NCBI GenBank assembly: GCA_025890175.1
Contig: JANPYM010000023.1
Span: 121,895 to 156,187, forward strand
Direction: 5' to 3'
DNA from: Ciborinia camelliae
Taxonomy: Eukaryota; Ascomycota; Leotiomycetes; Helotiales; Sclerotiniaceae
DNA: 34,293 nucleotides
Part shown: piece by piece, positions 24,350 through 34,293 of the stretch
Layout of the letters: the number at the start of each line of letters is the position of its first letter
How positions within the stretch are numbered: position 1 is the first letter of the stretch
Program-made: the position numbers and the translations under genes
The notes under the pieces: model-generated
Told to the model about the DNA's origin: nothing
What the model saw: only the letters and a program-made list of their open reading frames with translations
Database searches by the model: none

Positions 24350-27330
24350 GTTTAATTATAATTCAAAATTTTAGTTTTTTTTTTTCGATTTATTTTAATT
24401 AATTTTAATAATATAAATATATATATATATATAGTAATATTTTCAATTTTGTTTTTTTATAATAAAATAGATTTTTAATAATTTAAATAAAAAAAAATAT
24501 TTTTAAAAAATTGGGTAATTTATTTTTTAAAATATTAGAATAAAAAATTCGAAAAATATTTAAAATGAAAATTTTTTGTTTGGAATAAGATATTAATAAA
24601 ATAATTAATAAAATTGGCTAATTATTATATTTCGAAAAATAAAAATTTAAAATAAATAAATAAAAAGAAATTGAAAAATATATTTTAAAAAAATAATAAA
24701 ATTATTTTTTTGATTATTAAAACAAAATATAATTTAATTGGAATTAAATTATTTTAAAAAAAAAATAAAAATTAAAGTTATAGTTTATATTAATTATTTT
24801 TAACATTTCTTTTTTATCTTTATAATATTTTTTTATATTAATATATAATAATAAAATTTATAATATTTTATATTAAATTATAATAAATATTTTAATATAA
24901 AAACAAAAAAAGCTAAAATTAAAATTATACAAAAAAATTTACAAAATTATTCAATATATACTATCTAATAATTTAAATTTAAATTTAAAATATTTTTTAT
25001 TAAAATATTATAATCATATCTAAAAATTATTAATTAATAATAATAATATAAATAATAAATATAAAATTTAAAATATATTTATACTATATTTTAATATAAA
25101 AATAAATTATTTATAAATTCAAAAATAATAATAAAACAAAAAATATTTATAATTTATTAAAATAAAAAATAATTACTCGAAATCCTAATTTTATTAAACA
25201 AAAACTTAGATTTAATTTAATCTTATTACTAATTATCAAAATTATTAATACAATTAAACAATATACAAATTTTATTAATAATTTCTAAATATATTTCAAA
25301 TATCAAAAAAATTATTATTTAAAATTATAACAAAATTTCAAAAACTATTATTATTATAGATTTTGATTTTTTTGCAATTTTTTAAAAAAAATTTATATAA
25401 TCAAAAATATTAATAAAAAAATAAAGAAATTTGTATTTTAATAAAATTATATATTTTTTAATTAAATATTATTAATAATTATAATAAATTAAATAAAAAA
25501 TATTGATATTTAATTATTAATAATATTAAAAAAAATAATTAAGTATTATTATAAATATATAAAAAAAAGAAAAAAGAAATCCTAGTTATATCAAAATATA
25601 AAAATAAATATTATATATCAAATAAATAAAAAAATCCTATTATTTTTATATATATAAAAAATTTTAAATCATTTTATTATTAAAAAAGATTAATTTATAT
25701 AAAAAATATTATATATTTTATTAAATTTAAATATATCAAAAATATTTCGAAAATATATTAATATAAATTTGTTATTAAATAAAAATAAAACTAAATATAT
25801 TATAAATATTATAAAACAATTATAAATTATTAAATCGAAATTATAATAATATTATAAAAAAATAAAAAAAGTTTAAAACCTTTTTATTTAATTTAAATTA
25901 TATTTAATATATATAATATATATAAATTAAATATATAATTTTAATTATTATATTTATAAATATTAAAATATTATTTTTTAGATTATTTTTTATTATTTAA
26001 TATATAAAACAAATCCAGAAAATTCGAATTAAAATAATTATTATTATTTCAAAATATTAATAAATTATATTTTTATTAATATACAAAATTTTTTATTTAT
26101 TAATAATATTTAATATAATATTTAAATAAAAATATTTCAATATTATTAAATTATTTATAATTATAATATTAAATTTAATTTTTTTTAATAAATAAATATT
26201 AATTCAAAAAAGATAAATAATAAAATTAAAAAGATTATAAAAAATAAAAAATTGAAAATTAACAAAATTTAAATAAAAACATTTTTCAAATAATAAAATA
26301 TTAAAAAAATTAATAAATTAAATATAAAAAATTAATTAGAAAATTATATATTTAATTAAAATATATATATTAATAAATATATTATTATATTAAATATTTG
26401 ATAAAATACAAAAAACCAAAAAAATCCAAATTATAATTTGAATAATATTAATAAATTCGAAATTTTAAATAAAATATAATAATAAATATATAATAAATAA
26501 ATTATTTATTTTAAATAATTATTTATCGATTTAATTATTAAACTTTTAAAAATAAATTTAAATAAAATAATTGAAATTAAAAAATATATATAATTTTGTA
26601 AATAAATAAAAGATTTAATATTTAATAAAAAAAATAAAAAATTATTATTTTTATAATTTTTTGCAATAATATTAACCGAAATTATTATTTTTGGATTTAA
26701 AAACAATATTATTTGCAATTTTTTTAAAATTATTAATTAATAAACTATTTAAAATTATTAATTAATAAACTATTTAAAATTTTAAATTTTAATTTGTTAA
26801 AAGATATTAATAAATATTTAAATATTGTAAATATTTTATTATAAATAAAAAAATCTATAATTAATATTAAATTGTTAAATTAAATTAATTATTAATTATA
26901 ATAAATATTTTCTAAAAATAATAATTTTTTTAAAAAGTTAAATATTTGTTTTATAAAAAAAAATTTTTAATTTAATTTTATTTTTAAATTTTTAATATAT
27001 TATTTAATTTTATATAATTAAATTAATATTTATAAATATTATGGAATAAAAATTTATAAAAATCTGGATATTATTTGGCAATTTATTAAGGTAATAAGAC
27101 AAATTGGGGATATATTATAAAATTTTATATTTTATTAAATTTTAAAAAATTATATTTAAAAAACATTATTTATAAATAATTAACAATTTTATTATAACGA
27201 AAAAATATATAATTTGGATTTTGCAAAAATAATATTATTTAATAATATTTTATAATTTTTTTAAAAATAAATTAAATATATTAATATAATATTGAAAAAT
27301 TAATTAAAATTAAATAATTAATTAAAAAAT
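24350..27330. other. AT-rich DNA with strand bias, no gene recognised
   Basis: From 24350 to about 24780 the plus strand still favours G. From about 24790 to 26720 it favours C, as in a minus-strand relic (caaaaacttaga, cctagttatatc). A direct duplication of aattattaattaataaactatttaaaa lies at about 26728-26780. A 70-codon minus-strand open stretch at 26506-26718 is within chance expectation for this much sequence. Confidence 0.45.
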
Positions 27331-28117
27331 AAAGGTTTTGAATTAAAAGTATATGAATACAAAGTATATTTTTAGATTTATTGTAAGGATTTGAAGTTTG
27401 AATTTTTTGTTTTATATTAAATTAAAGGTTATGTTAATAAATAATATATAAATGAAATAGGGATTAATAAATGAATTATAAAGTAAAATTTGAAATATAA
27501 GTTAAAACGATAAATTGAAGTTAAATAAAGATATATTAAATGTAGTTTTAATGAAATTTTAAAATATATAGTAATTTAATGTTTGAAGATTTTAATATTT
27601 GATGGTAAATAATAATGAAAAAATAATGTTAATTTTTTTTAAAAATTATAAATTTTTTTAAATAAATAAATTATATATAAAAACAAATATTTTATTAATA
27701 ATAATTTATATAATTATTATTTATAAGTTTTAAAAATAACGTTAAATAAAATAATTTTAAATATATCTTTAAAATAAAATTTTATTTTTAATTTTAATTA
27801 TATTATAATTTTATAAATAAAAAAGATAATCAGATTGTTATTTAATAGTTTATTTAATTTTAAAAGATTTTTGTAAATTAAACGAAATATTATTAAAAAG
27901 AAAGTTTGTAATCAAAATATTAAGTAATAATAATATTTTTAAAGATTTTGAAGTAGAAAAACAATTAAATATATTAGATATAATAATATTAATGAAATTA
28001 AAATTAAAAAATAATAATAAAAGCAACGAATTTGAAATAAAGCTGTAAAATAAAAAGATAATCAAAAAAATGATATAAATAATGAAAATGAAAATAATGT
28101 TGAAAACGAAGATTGAT
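27331..28117 (+). pseudogene. Decayed plus-strand gene relic of unknown protein
   Basis: The plus strand favours G over C throughout. A frame from 27331 to about 27606 reads with scattered stops of TAA, TAG and TGA only (KGFELKVYEYKVYF at its start). A second frame, 27830-28045, has 72 consecutive sense codons ending at TAA (28046-28048). It includes charged stretches such as KDFEVEKQLN. A third frame at 28072-28114 reads DINNENENNVENED and ends in TGA at 28114-28116. Together these look like one destroyed gene with two frame changes and an acidic C-terminus. The antisense strand is also open over 27850-28065, but its peptide is only hydrophobic residues. No family could be recognised. Individual stretches could arise by chance; the combination with strand bias is the argument. 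Confidence 0.4.
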
Positions 28118-28439
28118 TTAAATTTAATTAGTTGTAAAAGTGAAATATTGTAAAATAATTTTGAGTATTAATTAAATATTTAATAATAATAAATGATTTT
28201 GATATTATTAAATTTGAAATAAAGAATTAATAATCAAAATTATATTTGTTAAAGAATTATTATATATTTAATATATAGAATATTAAATATATAACTAATT
28301 ATTTTTTATTATAACAATATATAACATTTTCTATATAATAATATACTTTACATTTTACTTTGATTATTAATTTCATTTTTTTTAAATATATTTATTGTTT
28401 ATAATAATACAATTATAAAATTCAATAATAACTATTAAT
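28118..28439. other. AT-rich gap between convergent relics
   Basis: The sequence changes from G-biased to C-biased on the plus strand at about 28280. Inverted AT words (tatatatttaatatataga and its complement) lie around 28261-28285. Nothing else is seen. Confidence 0.5.
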
Positions 28440-29030
28440 TGTTTTATTAAAAATCAAAATAACAAAATATTTAATTCTTTTTTAATATACTTTATTTGTT
28501 CTTTATATAAATATTTAAATTCTTTCAAACTTTCTCAAATTCGATTTTTTTCAATTTTTTAAATTTTATAACAACTTTCGTTATACTATACAAAGTATTA
28601 ATATTTTTTATAATATTAAAATTTTTATTTATTTTAGTTTTTTATTAAAACTATAATATTCTTTTTATATTTATTATAATTTCTATTAAAACTATAATAT
28701 TCTTTTTTATATTTATTATAATTTTTATTAAAACTATAATATCTCTTTTCGTATTTATTACAATTATTACTAAAACTATAATATTTCTTTTTGCATTTAT
28801 TATAATTACTATTAAAATTATTTCATTTTATTTTTTTATCTATTATAACTTTTATTGAAATTTTTTTATTCTTTTTTTTGCCCTAATACATAATATAATT
28901 CAAAATTATAATAAAACTAAAGATTATAATAAAATTAAAAATTATAATAAAATTATAATAAAGCTAAAAATTGTAATCAAATTAACTTCAAACAAACAAA
29001 CAATCTTCTTCAAAAACTAAACCATCTTAA
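28440..29030 (-). pseudogene. Decayed minus-strand gene relic with CxxC-like repeats and coiled coil
   Basis: Read on the minus strand from about 29030 down, an ATG (in aagatggtttag) opens a hydrophobic stretch with in-frame TAA. Then comes a 14-codon tandem repeat (28643-28890) of the form YYSFNxNYNKYKKE. In single copies the Tyr positions are still Cys (NYNKCKKK, NNCNKYEK), which suggests an ancestral C-x-x-C unit, because TGT/TGC becomes TAT/TAC by one G-to-A change. After a one-base deletion in the copy starting at 28643 the frame shifts. About 28450-28570 then reads ESLKEFKYLYKEQIKYIKKE, a coiled-coil-like sequence. The gene is converging on the plus-strand relic ending at 28117. Family unknown; a zinc-binding repeat protein of a mobile element is one possibility. 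Confidence 0.45.
28643..28890. repeat. 42-bp tandem repeat, 5-6 copies
   Basis: The word tattaaaa or tactaaaa, followed by ctataatatt in four copies, starts at 28643, 28684, 28726, 28768 and 28810. A weaker tattgaaa starts at 28853. The spacing is 41 to 43 bases, mostly 42, which equals 14 codons. The differences keep the minus-strand frame open in most copies. Confidence 0.85.
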
Positions 29031-30839
29031 AATAATCAAAAATTAAAATTTTAATTTATAATTTTTTTAAAATTATTAAAATAAAAATAATATTATAAAT
29101 TTATTTTTTTATATTTCTTTTTTAATAAATTTAAAATAAATATTATAAATAATATTTTTAAATGCTTTTAATTATTTATTAATAAATACATTTTATACAA
29201 CTTCCTACATCATTTATCTTTTTTCCAAAAATTTCAATTTCAATATTAAAAAAATATAAAAAAAGATTATCGAAATTCAATTTATAAATATTTCTTTATC
29301 TTATATTAATTCTAATAAAATTTTCAAAATCAAATTTATACAAATTTAATACAATTTATATTTAAAATTATATTTGAAATTAAAAACAAAAAAAACTAAA
29401 AAAAAATTAAATAAATTAATACAATCAATTAAAATTTTTTTGAAAATTATTATAAACAAAAAAAATCGAAAAAGTATTTTTGTTTATTATTATTTAAATT
29501 AAAATTTTATAATTATTTGAAATTTTAAAAACGTTTTTTTAAATAAAACTTTTAATAATATAAAAAATATATATACATTACTATACAAAAACTTTATAAA
29601 ACTAAATAAATATTTTCAAAAATTTTTTTTTTTAATTTAATATATTAACAAATTTTCATTTTAGATTTTTATTTTTTAATATTTGTTTTTTTAAAAGCAA
29701 AAACGAATTAATATCAAACAAAAATATAATTATTATAATAAATATCAATATTTATTTATTTTTGAAAAAATATATTAACTTAATAAAATAATTATAAAAA
29801 AATATACAAATTATATTATTCTCAAATAAAAAATACAATCGATTTATATTTAAATAACAATAATATAAAATTTCTTTATTTTTTTAATATTTAAAAATAC
29901 AAAACTAACTTTTTTAATTAATAATTAATTTTTATATCCCAAAAATCTTTGATTAATAATATTTCTTGTATTGTTTTTTTATTTATTATTTTTTTTTCTA
30001 AAAACTTTTTAAAAAAACTTGTTATAGTTTTTTCGATAAAAATCAAATAAAAATATTTCGATAATAAACGTTTTTCGAAAATTATTATATTTATTTTAAT
30101 TTATAAAATCAAGTATTTTAAAATAATTAAGTTTATTAATATTTTTACAATTTTTTTAAAATAATTAAATTTATTAATATTTTTATAATTTCTTTTTAAT
30201 ATTTTTTTGTTAAAATTCGTAACAATTTTTCTAAATATTTAAATATTATTAATAATATTTATAATTAAATTGTAAATTTTATAAAAAGTTATATTTTAAA
30301 TATAAATAAATATATAAAGATTTATAAAGCTTTTTATTTTTTTATTTGTAAACATAAAATAATAAACAAAAAATTCGATCCCAATCGATTTTAAAAAAAT
30401 TTTGAAAAATTAAGTTTACAATAAATATAAGGTTTAATTAAATTGCTAAATAATTTTTTTTTAAAATTTTTTTAATATAACATAATAAAAAAAATCAATT
30501 AAAAAAAACGTTTTTTTATATTAAAAAAAAATATTCATTTTTAATATTATTATAATTGATTTTTATTATTAATCAAATAATATATAAGTATTATTTATAC
30601 AAATTGAAAATCTTATAATTTGGGTATTAATAAATAATACAATTAATATTTTGAATGTTTATAAATAAATAATTTTTATAATTAGTTAATTAATTTTATT
30701 ACAAATTAATAAAAAATTAAATAATACATTATTTACAATTTATTTGCTTTTAATAATATAAAATATAATATTATATATAATATTATTATTTAATGTTAGT
30801 ATATATATATAATATAATAAAAAAATGTAAAAAAAATAA
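29031..30839. other. AT-rich DNA, C-biased on plus strand, no gene recognised
   Basis: Up to about 30200 the plus strand favours C slightly. Words such as cttcctacatcatttatc at 29199 and ttcgatcccaatcgatttta at 30374 are less decayed. A short duplicated phrase, ttattaatatttttacaatt and ttattaatatttttataatt, occurs near 30132 and 30171. No open frame of note is seen. Confidence 0.5.
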
Positions 30840-30950
30840 AATAAAAAATAAAAAATGGAAAATAGAAATATAAAATATTGGAAAATAAAAAAATAGAAAA
30901 TAAAAATAAAAAATATTAAAAAATAAAAAATGAAGAATAGAAATATAAAA
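30835..30950. repeat. Purine-rich degenerate repeat
   Basis: The phrase aaaaaatggaaaatagaaat at about 30849 returns as aaaaaatgaagaatagaaat at about 30924. Between them are aaaata and aatagaaaa words. The plus strand carries no C over this stretch. Confidence 0.6.
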
Positions 30951-30956
30951 GCGATT

Positions 30957-31185
30957 TATTATAATTAACGAATTATTATAATTAGCAAATTTTTTACAAT
31001 TAATATTTTATTAAAATTAATAATTTTTTATAATTAACATTTCATTAAAATTAATAATTTTTTACAATTAACAATTTTCTACAATTAACGTTTTATTACA
31101 ATTAACGATTTTTACAATTAATTTTTACAATTAATTTTTTACGATTAAATTTTTTACGATTAATTTTCGATCAATTAAATTCAAT
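30957..31185. repeat. Degenerate minisatellite of acaattaa units
   Basis: About a dozen spaced copies of ttttttacaattaa or ttataattaacg and variants are present, with unit length from about 14 to 22 bases. Several copies keep the CpG in attaacg or acgatta. Confidence 0.7.
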
Positions 31186-31345
31186 ATAAATAGGATTTCA
31201 ATATATACAGATTAAACAATAAAACATTAACAATTTTTGTATATAATTTTTATATACATTTATTATATAAATAATATATTATTAGTAATTGAAGCATATA
31301 ACTATTGTTAGATAAAATATATAATCTTTGATTATATATTTCAAA

Positions 31346-31503
31346 TAACAACAAATTCAATTTCAAAATACTATATTTTGTTATTATATTACATAATATT
31401 ATAATAGATATAATTTTTAAGCAAAACAAAAAATCAGGGGTTTAAAAATTAACCCTTATAAATATTTTTAAAAAATATAAAAAAAATAATTCTGCGAATC
31501 TAT
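31346..31503. mobile_element. Fragmentary element terminus, copy D, in foldback arrangement
   Basis: 31346-31415 resembles the forward element start (caaattcaatttcaaaatac, tattttgttattatattac). 31453-31503 resembles its reverse complement (cccttataaatattt, then attctgcgaatctat). The two halves face each other around ggggtttaaaaattaaccc. The result is a small palindromic unit made of element ends only, followed directly by motif M. Confidence 0.55.
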
Positions 31504-31536
31504 AGTCTGAAAATAAAATTTTCCGCGACGGCTAGT
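31503..31536. other. GC-rich junction motif M, copy 2
   Basis: tagtctgaaaat and ttccgcgacggctagt are identical to 16753-16785. Only the four to five bases at the centre differ. It again sits directly outside an inverted element start (ctgcgaatctat). Confidence 0.8.
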
Positions 31537-31562
31537 AATTTATATATTATTTAATTTTATAA

Positions 31563-31727
31563 TTGTTGGATAAATCACGTGCCTACGGCACCCTCAGTAC
31601 ATGGCGCTAGCATGCGCTAGCGGGCATATATAGTTGATCTATAGCATAGTTTTTTAGAGCTTCGAGCCAAATACACTGTATACTATAGTACATTTGTTTC
31701 TCCATCGCCCATGGGTGATTCCAACAA
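31563..31727. mobile_element. MITE-like insertion with TAA target duplication
   Basis: This is a 165-bp unit of near-normal GC content in AT DNA. The termini ttgttgga (31563-31570) and tccaacaa (31720-31727) are perfect inverted repeats. They extend with atcac/gtgat after a 3-base offset. The flanking bases are TAA on both sides (31560-31562 and 31728-31730). A three-base TWA duplication is typical of PIF/Harbinger-type elements. Inside is a 7-bp hairpin, cgctagc-atgc-gctagcg. There is no coding capacity. It shows no sign of the decay around it, so it is probably young or too short to be targeted. Confidence 0.65.
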
Positions 31728-32637
31728 TAATATATTTATAATTTTATCTTTATTTTCTTTAATTATATTATTTTTTTATTATATTACTTATTTAATTAAA
31801 AAATCAGAATCTTAATATCAAAAATATTACAATTATATAATTAATATAAATAAATTATATTTTAATAATATAAAATATTTTAAAATAAATATTAATAATT
31901 CTATTATAAATATGATAATTTTTATTAATATTTATAAATATTTATAAGTTTTTATAATTAATAATTATAAATATTTTAATTATATTAAAAAATTAGTTTT
32001 AAATTATTATTATTATAATATTGTTAAATTATTTATTATTTTCGATGATAATGTATATTTATATAATTATATATTTCGAAAATGAAAATTATTAATAGTT
32101 TATTTAAAATTAATAATATAAAATAATATTATAATTAATTAAGAAATAATAATTAAATAAAAATTTATAATAAATATTTTGAATTTTTTTATTAAATTTA
32201 AGAATCTTATTTTACGGATTATTTTTTGAATTTTTTTAAAATAAAAGCTTTTTTGAATTAAATTATTTAATGTTTGTTGTATTATCGAATTATATAAAAT
32301 TGTATATACTTTTTTTCGTATCAAATTTCAATTTTTTTTAATCGAAATTTGTAATTAAATATTATTAATTAAAAACAAATTAACAAAAGAATAAAGCAAC
32401 TTTTTATAAATAAATATTTTTATTATAATAAAATTAATTATTATATAAAAACTTTAATAATTATTTTCGATTATTTATTACTGAAATAATAATAAATATA
32501 TAATAATTTGTAATATAGATTTTGATTATATTTTCAATATAAAAATCTTAATATTTTTTATTTTATTTATTTTAAAAAAAATTATTATTCAAAAAATCAT
32601 TTAATTATAAAATAATAAAAAGTTAAAAAAAGATTAT
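31728..32637. other. AT-rich DNA, no gene recognised
   Basis: A/T-dominated with stops in all frames. A 61-codon minus-strand open stretch at 32139-32324 is not longer than chance would give and has no family features. Confidence 0.55.
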
Positions 32638-32656
32638 AGTAGTAGTAGTAGTAGTA
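32638..32656. repeat. (AGT)n microsatellite, about 6 copies
   Basis: A perfect trinucleotide run immediately left of a small GC island. Confidence 0.9.
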
Positions 32657-32663
32657 TTAATTT

Positions 32664-32706
32664 TCGTCTGGCGGATGTAGGCTTAGGGCCTGCGCCCTGG
32701 ACCTCC
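32664..32706. other. Small GC-rich hairpin island
   Basis: 32679-32689 (aggcttagggc) and 32694-32704 (gccctggacct) form a stem matching at 8 of 11 positions with a four-base loop, ctgc. The left part, cgtctggcgga, resembles cgtctgccggagg at the right end of the island at 5630-5734. It may be a shortened member of the same GC-rich family. Confidence 0.5.
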
Positions 32707-34293
32707 CAAAAGATATAAAGATGTGTTAAACTAAAAGAATTTATATTAATAATTATTTCAAAAAGCATTTTAATTTATAATGGGTTTTATTAGGGTTATT
32801 TGATTGTAACCTTTTATTTCATTTAAAAATAAATATATATATTTTTAGAATTAGGTTTGAAAAGTATGATTTTTAAAAAATCTTAATTTAAATACTAATA
32901 TAATATTTTTTTAAACTATTTTTAAAGTTAATAAAAAAAAAAAAAACTAATAATAAATTCAGTTAGTAAAGAGATTAAAAAAATTGAAATATATATTTTT
33001 ATAAAAAATATATATTTTTTTAATAAAAACCAATATTAATATAAAATTCAATAATAATGAAAAAAATTTAAAAAATTTTAAAAATCCGTTTATTAAATTA
33101 AATAAATAGTATAGTCCTTTAATCAAATTAATTAAAAAAATATATAAATATATTAATTATTCATTGAAAAAATTGTTATATTTTAAAATAATAAATAATA
33201 TAAAAAAAAAAATTATTTTATTTACATATATATTTAAAATTAATATTTTTTATATCCAAACTTTTTATAATATTATATATAATTTTTATAAAAAAATTTA
33301 ATAACTAATAATTTATAAAAATATTAATAAAACAAATCGAACTTTAAAAATAATTTGATTTTGTAATTTAAATTTTATTTATAATAATTTAAAAATAATA
33401 TAATATTATATTTTATTTATTATATTTATTAATATTGTTTTAAAGATTTCAAAAATAATTTTAAGATTATTAATAATAAATTTAAAATTAAAATCAATAT
33501 TTTGAATATTTAAAAAGGCTTTATTATTAATAAATTTATTTAATATTTTGTTTTTCTTAATATTTATATATTTCAATAATTATTATATCCAAATATTACA
33601 AATTTATGTTATATCTTATATATAATATAAAAAAACTTATTAAATAATGAATTTTAAAAACTGTTTTTTGAAATATTAAATAATCAATATATTATTTATA
33701 TATAATTGAAACTTATATTTTTAAACTAATATTTAGAGCATATTCTAAATTATATATTAAAATTTTTGTTATATTTTAATAATTTTATTATCAAAAATAT
33801 ACAAAATGAAATTAATAAATTTTAAATATACTAAATTATTTATTTTTAGCCATACTATATAATATAATTATATTTTATATACTTTATTTTTGTTCCCATA
33901 TATTATTTTAAATTATTTAAAAAAATTATAATTTTGCTTAAAATAAAACAATTTATTATATTTTAAAATATTATTAAAACAATTTTTTTATTTATTTTAT
34001 TAATAAAATTTATTTAATATTTATAAATAAAATAAAAAGATTTGAATATAAATTTTAAAATTTTTAAAAAAAATATATAAAAGTTTTTATATTTTGATTT
34101 TTAAATATTTGTTTGATATTAATATTACAATTTTTAATGACTATAAAAAAGATAATATATTAAATAAAAAAAATATAATATATTAATTATACAAATATAA
34201 AATTTAAATTTAAATTCTAACTTTTTCAAAAAATTGTATTCCTAAAAAAAATATTAATAGCCTTAAAAAAAAAATTATTTAAAAAATAATTTG
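32707..34293. other. AT-rich DNA to window end, no gene recognised
   Basis: A short less decayed stretch lies at 32780-32815 (gggttttattagggttattt). The rest is A/T with dense stops. I see no repeat shared with the named families. Confidence 0.55.

Noticed and set aside
27850..28065. 71-codon minus-strand hydrophobic frame
   Set aside because: It is antisense to the plus-strand relic, whose charged peptide and G-rich strand make it the likelier coding strand.

Overview
This window is an extremely AT-rich, gene-poor stretch of eukaryotic, probably fungal nuclear, DNA. I find no intact gene, rRNA, tRNA or CRISPR array in 34 kb. The longest open frames come from tandem repeats or antisense reading. 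Copies of the same repeat inside the window differ almost only by C/T and G/A transitions. Surviving C residues are often in TCG or ACG contexts. This is the footprint of repeat-induced point mutation (RIP), known from filamentous ascomycetes (Pezizomycotina). My best reading is a RIP-decayed heterochromatic isochore, perhaps pericentromeric, in such a fungus. The species cannot be told from the sequence. A mitochondrial origin is unlikely because no cox, cob, nad, atp or rRNA gene appears.

Layout. 1-2970 is a decayed transposon-like element (copy A) on the minus strand. 2971-3705 is an AT satellite (S), and 3706-3905 is the start of a second copy (C) pointing away from A. 3906-4390 is a 9-bp C-rich minisatellite. 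5630-5734 is a GC-rich foldback island. 6046-7140 is a compound locus of three abutting short-unit arrays: ttttaattc, ttttattta and ttcgtagg. 7146-7311 is a possible small foldback element. 7312-16145 is nearly featureless AT DNA with one minus-strand stop-poor stretch near 10740-11122. 16146-16641 is a C-rich island followed by about 61 copies of AAAT.

The second half starts with a short GC-rich junction motif (M, 16753-16785). A block of S satellite and a roughly 165-bp repeat (R, three copies) runs from 16786 to 20400. Element copy B starts at 20768, plus strand, and aligns inverted to copy A up to about 23791. B continues into a decayed coding tail rich in Asn codons that were probably Asp/Glu. 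27331-28117 (plus) and 28440-29030 (minus) look like convergent coding relics. The minus one carries a 14-codon tandem repeat with a CxxC-like pattern and a coiled-coil-like stretch. Degenerate minisatellites, a fragmentary copy of the element start (D), a second M motif, an intact MITE-like insertion (31563-31727, TAA duplication) and a small GC hairpin close the window.

Nothing here works as a gene set. What the region shows is repeat invasion, mutational decay, later expansion of short tandem arrays, and a few short GC-rich elements that escaped decay or arrived after it.
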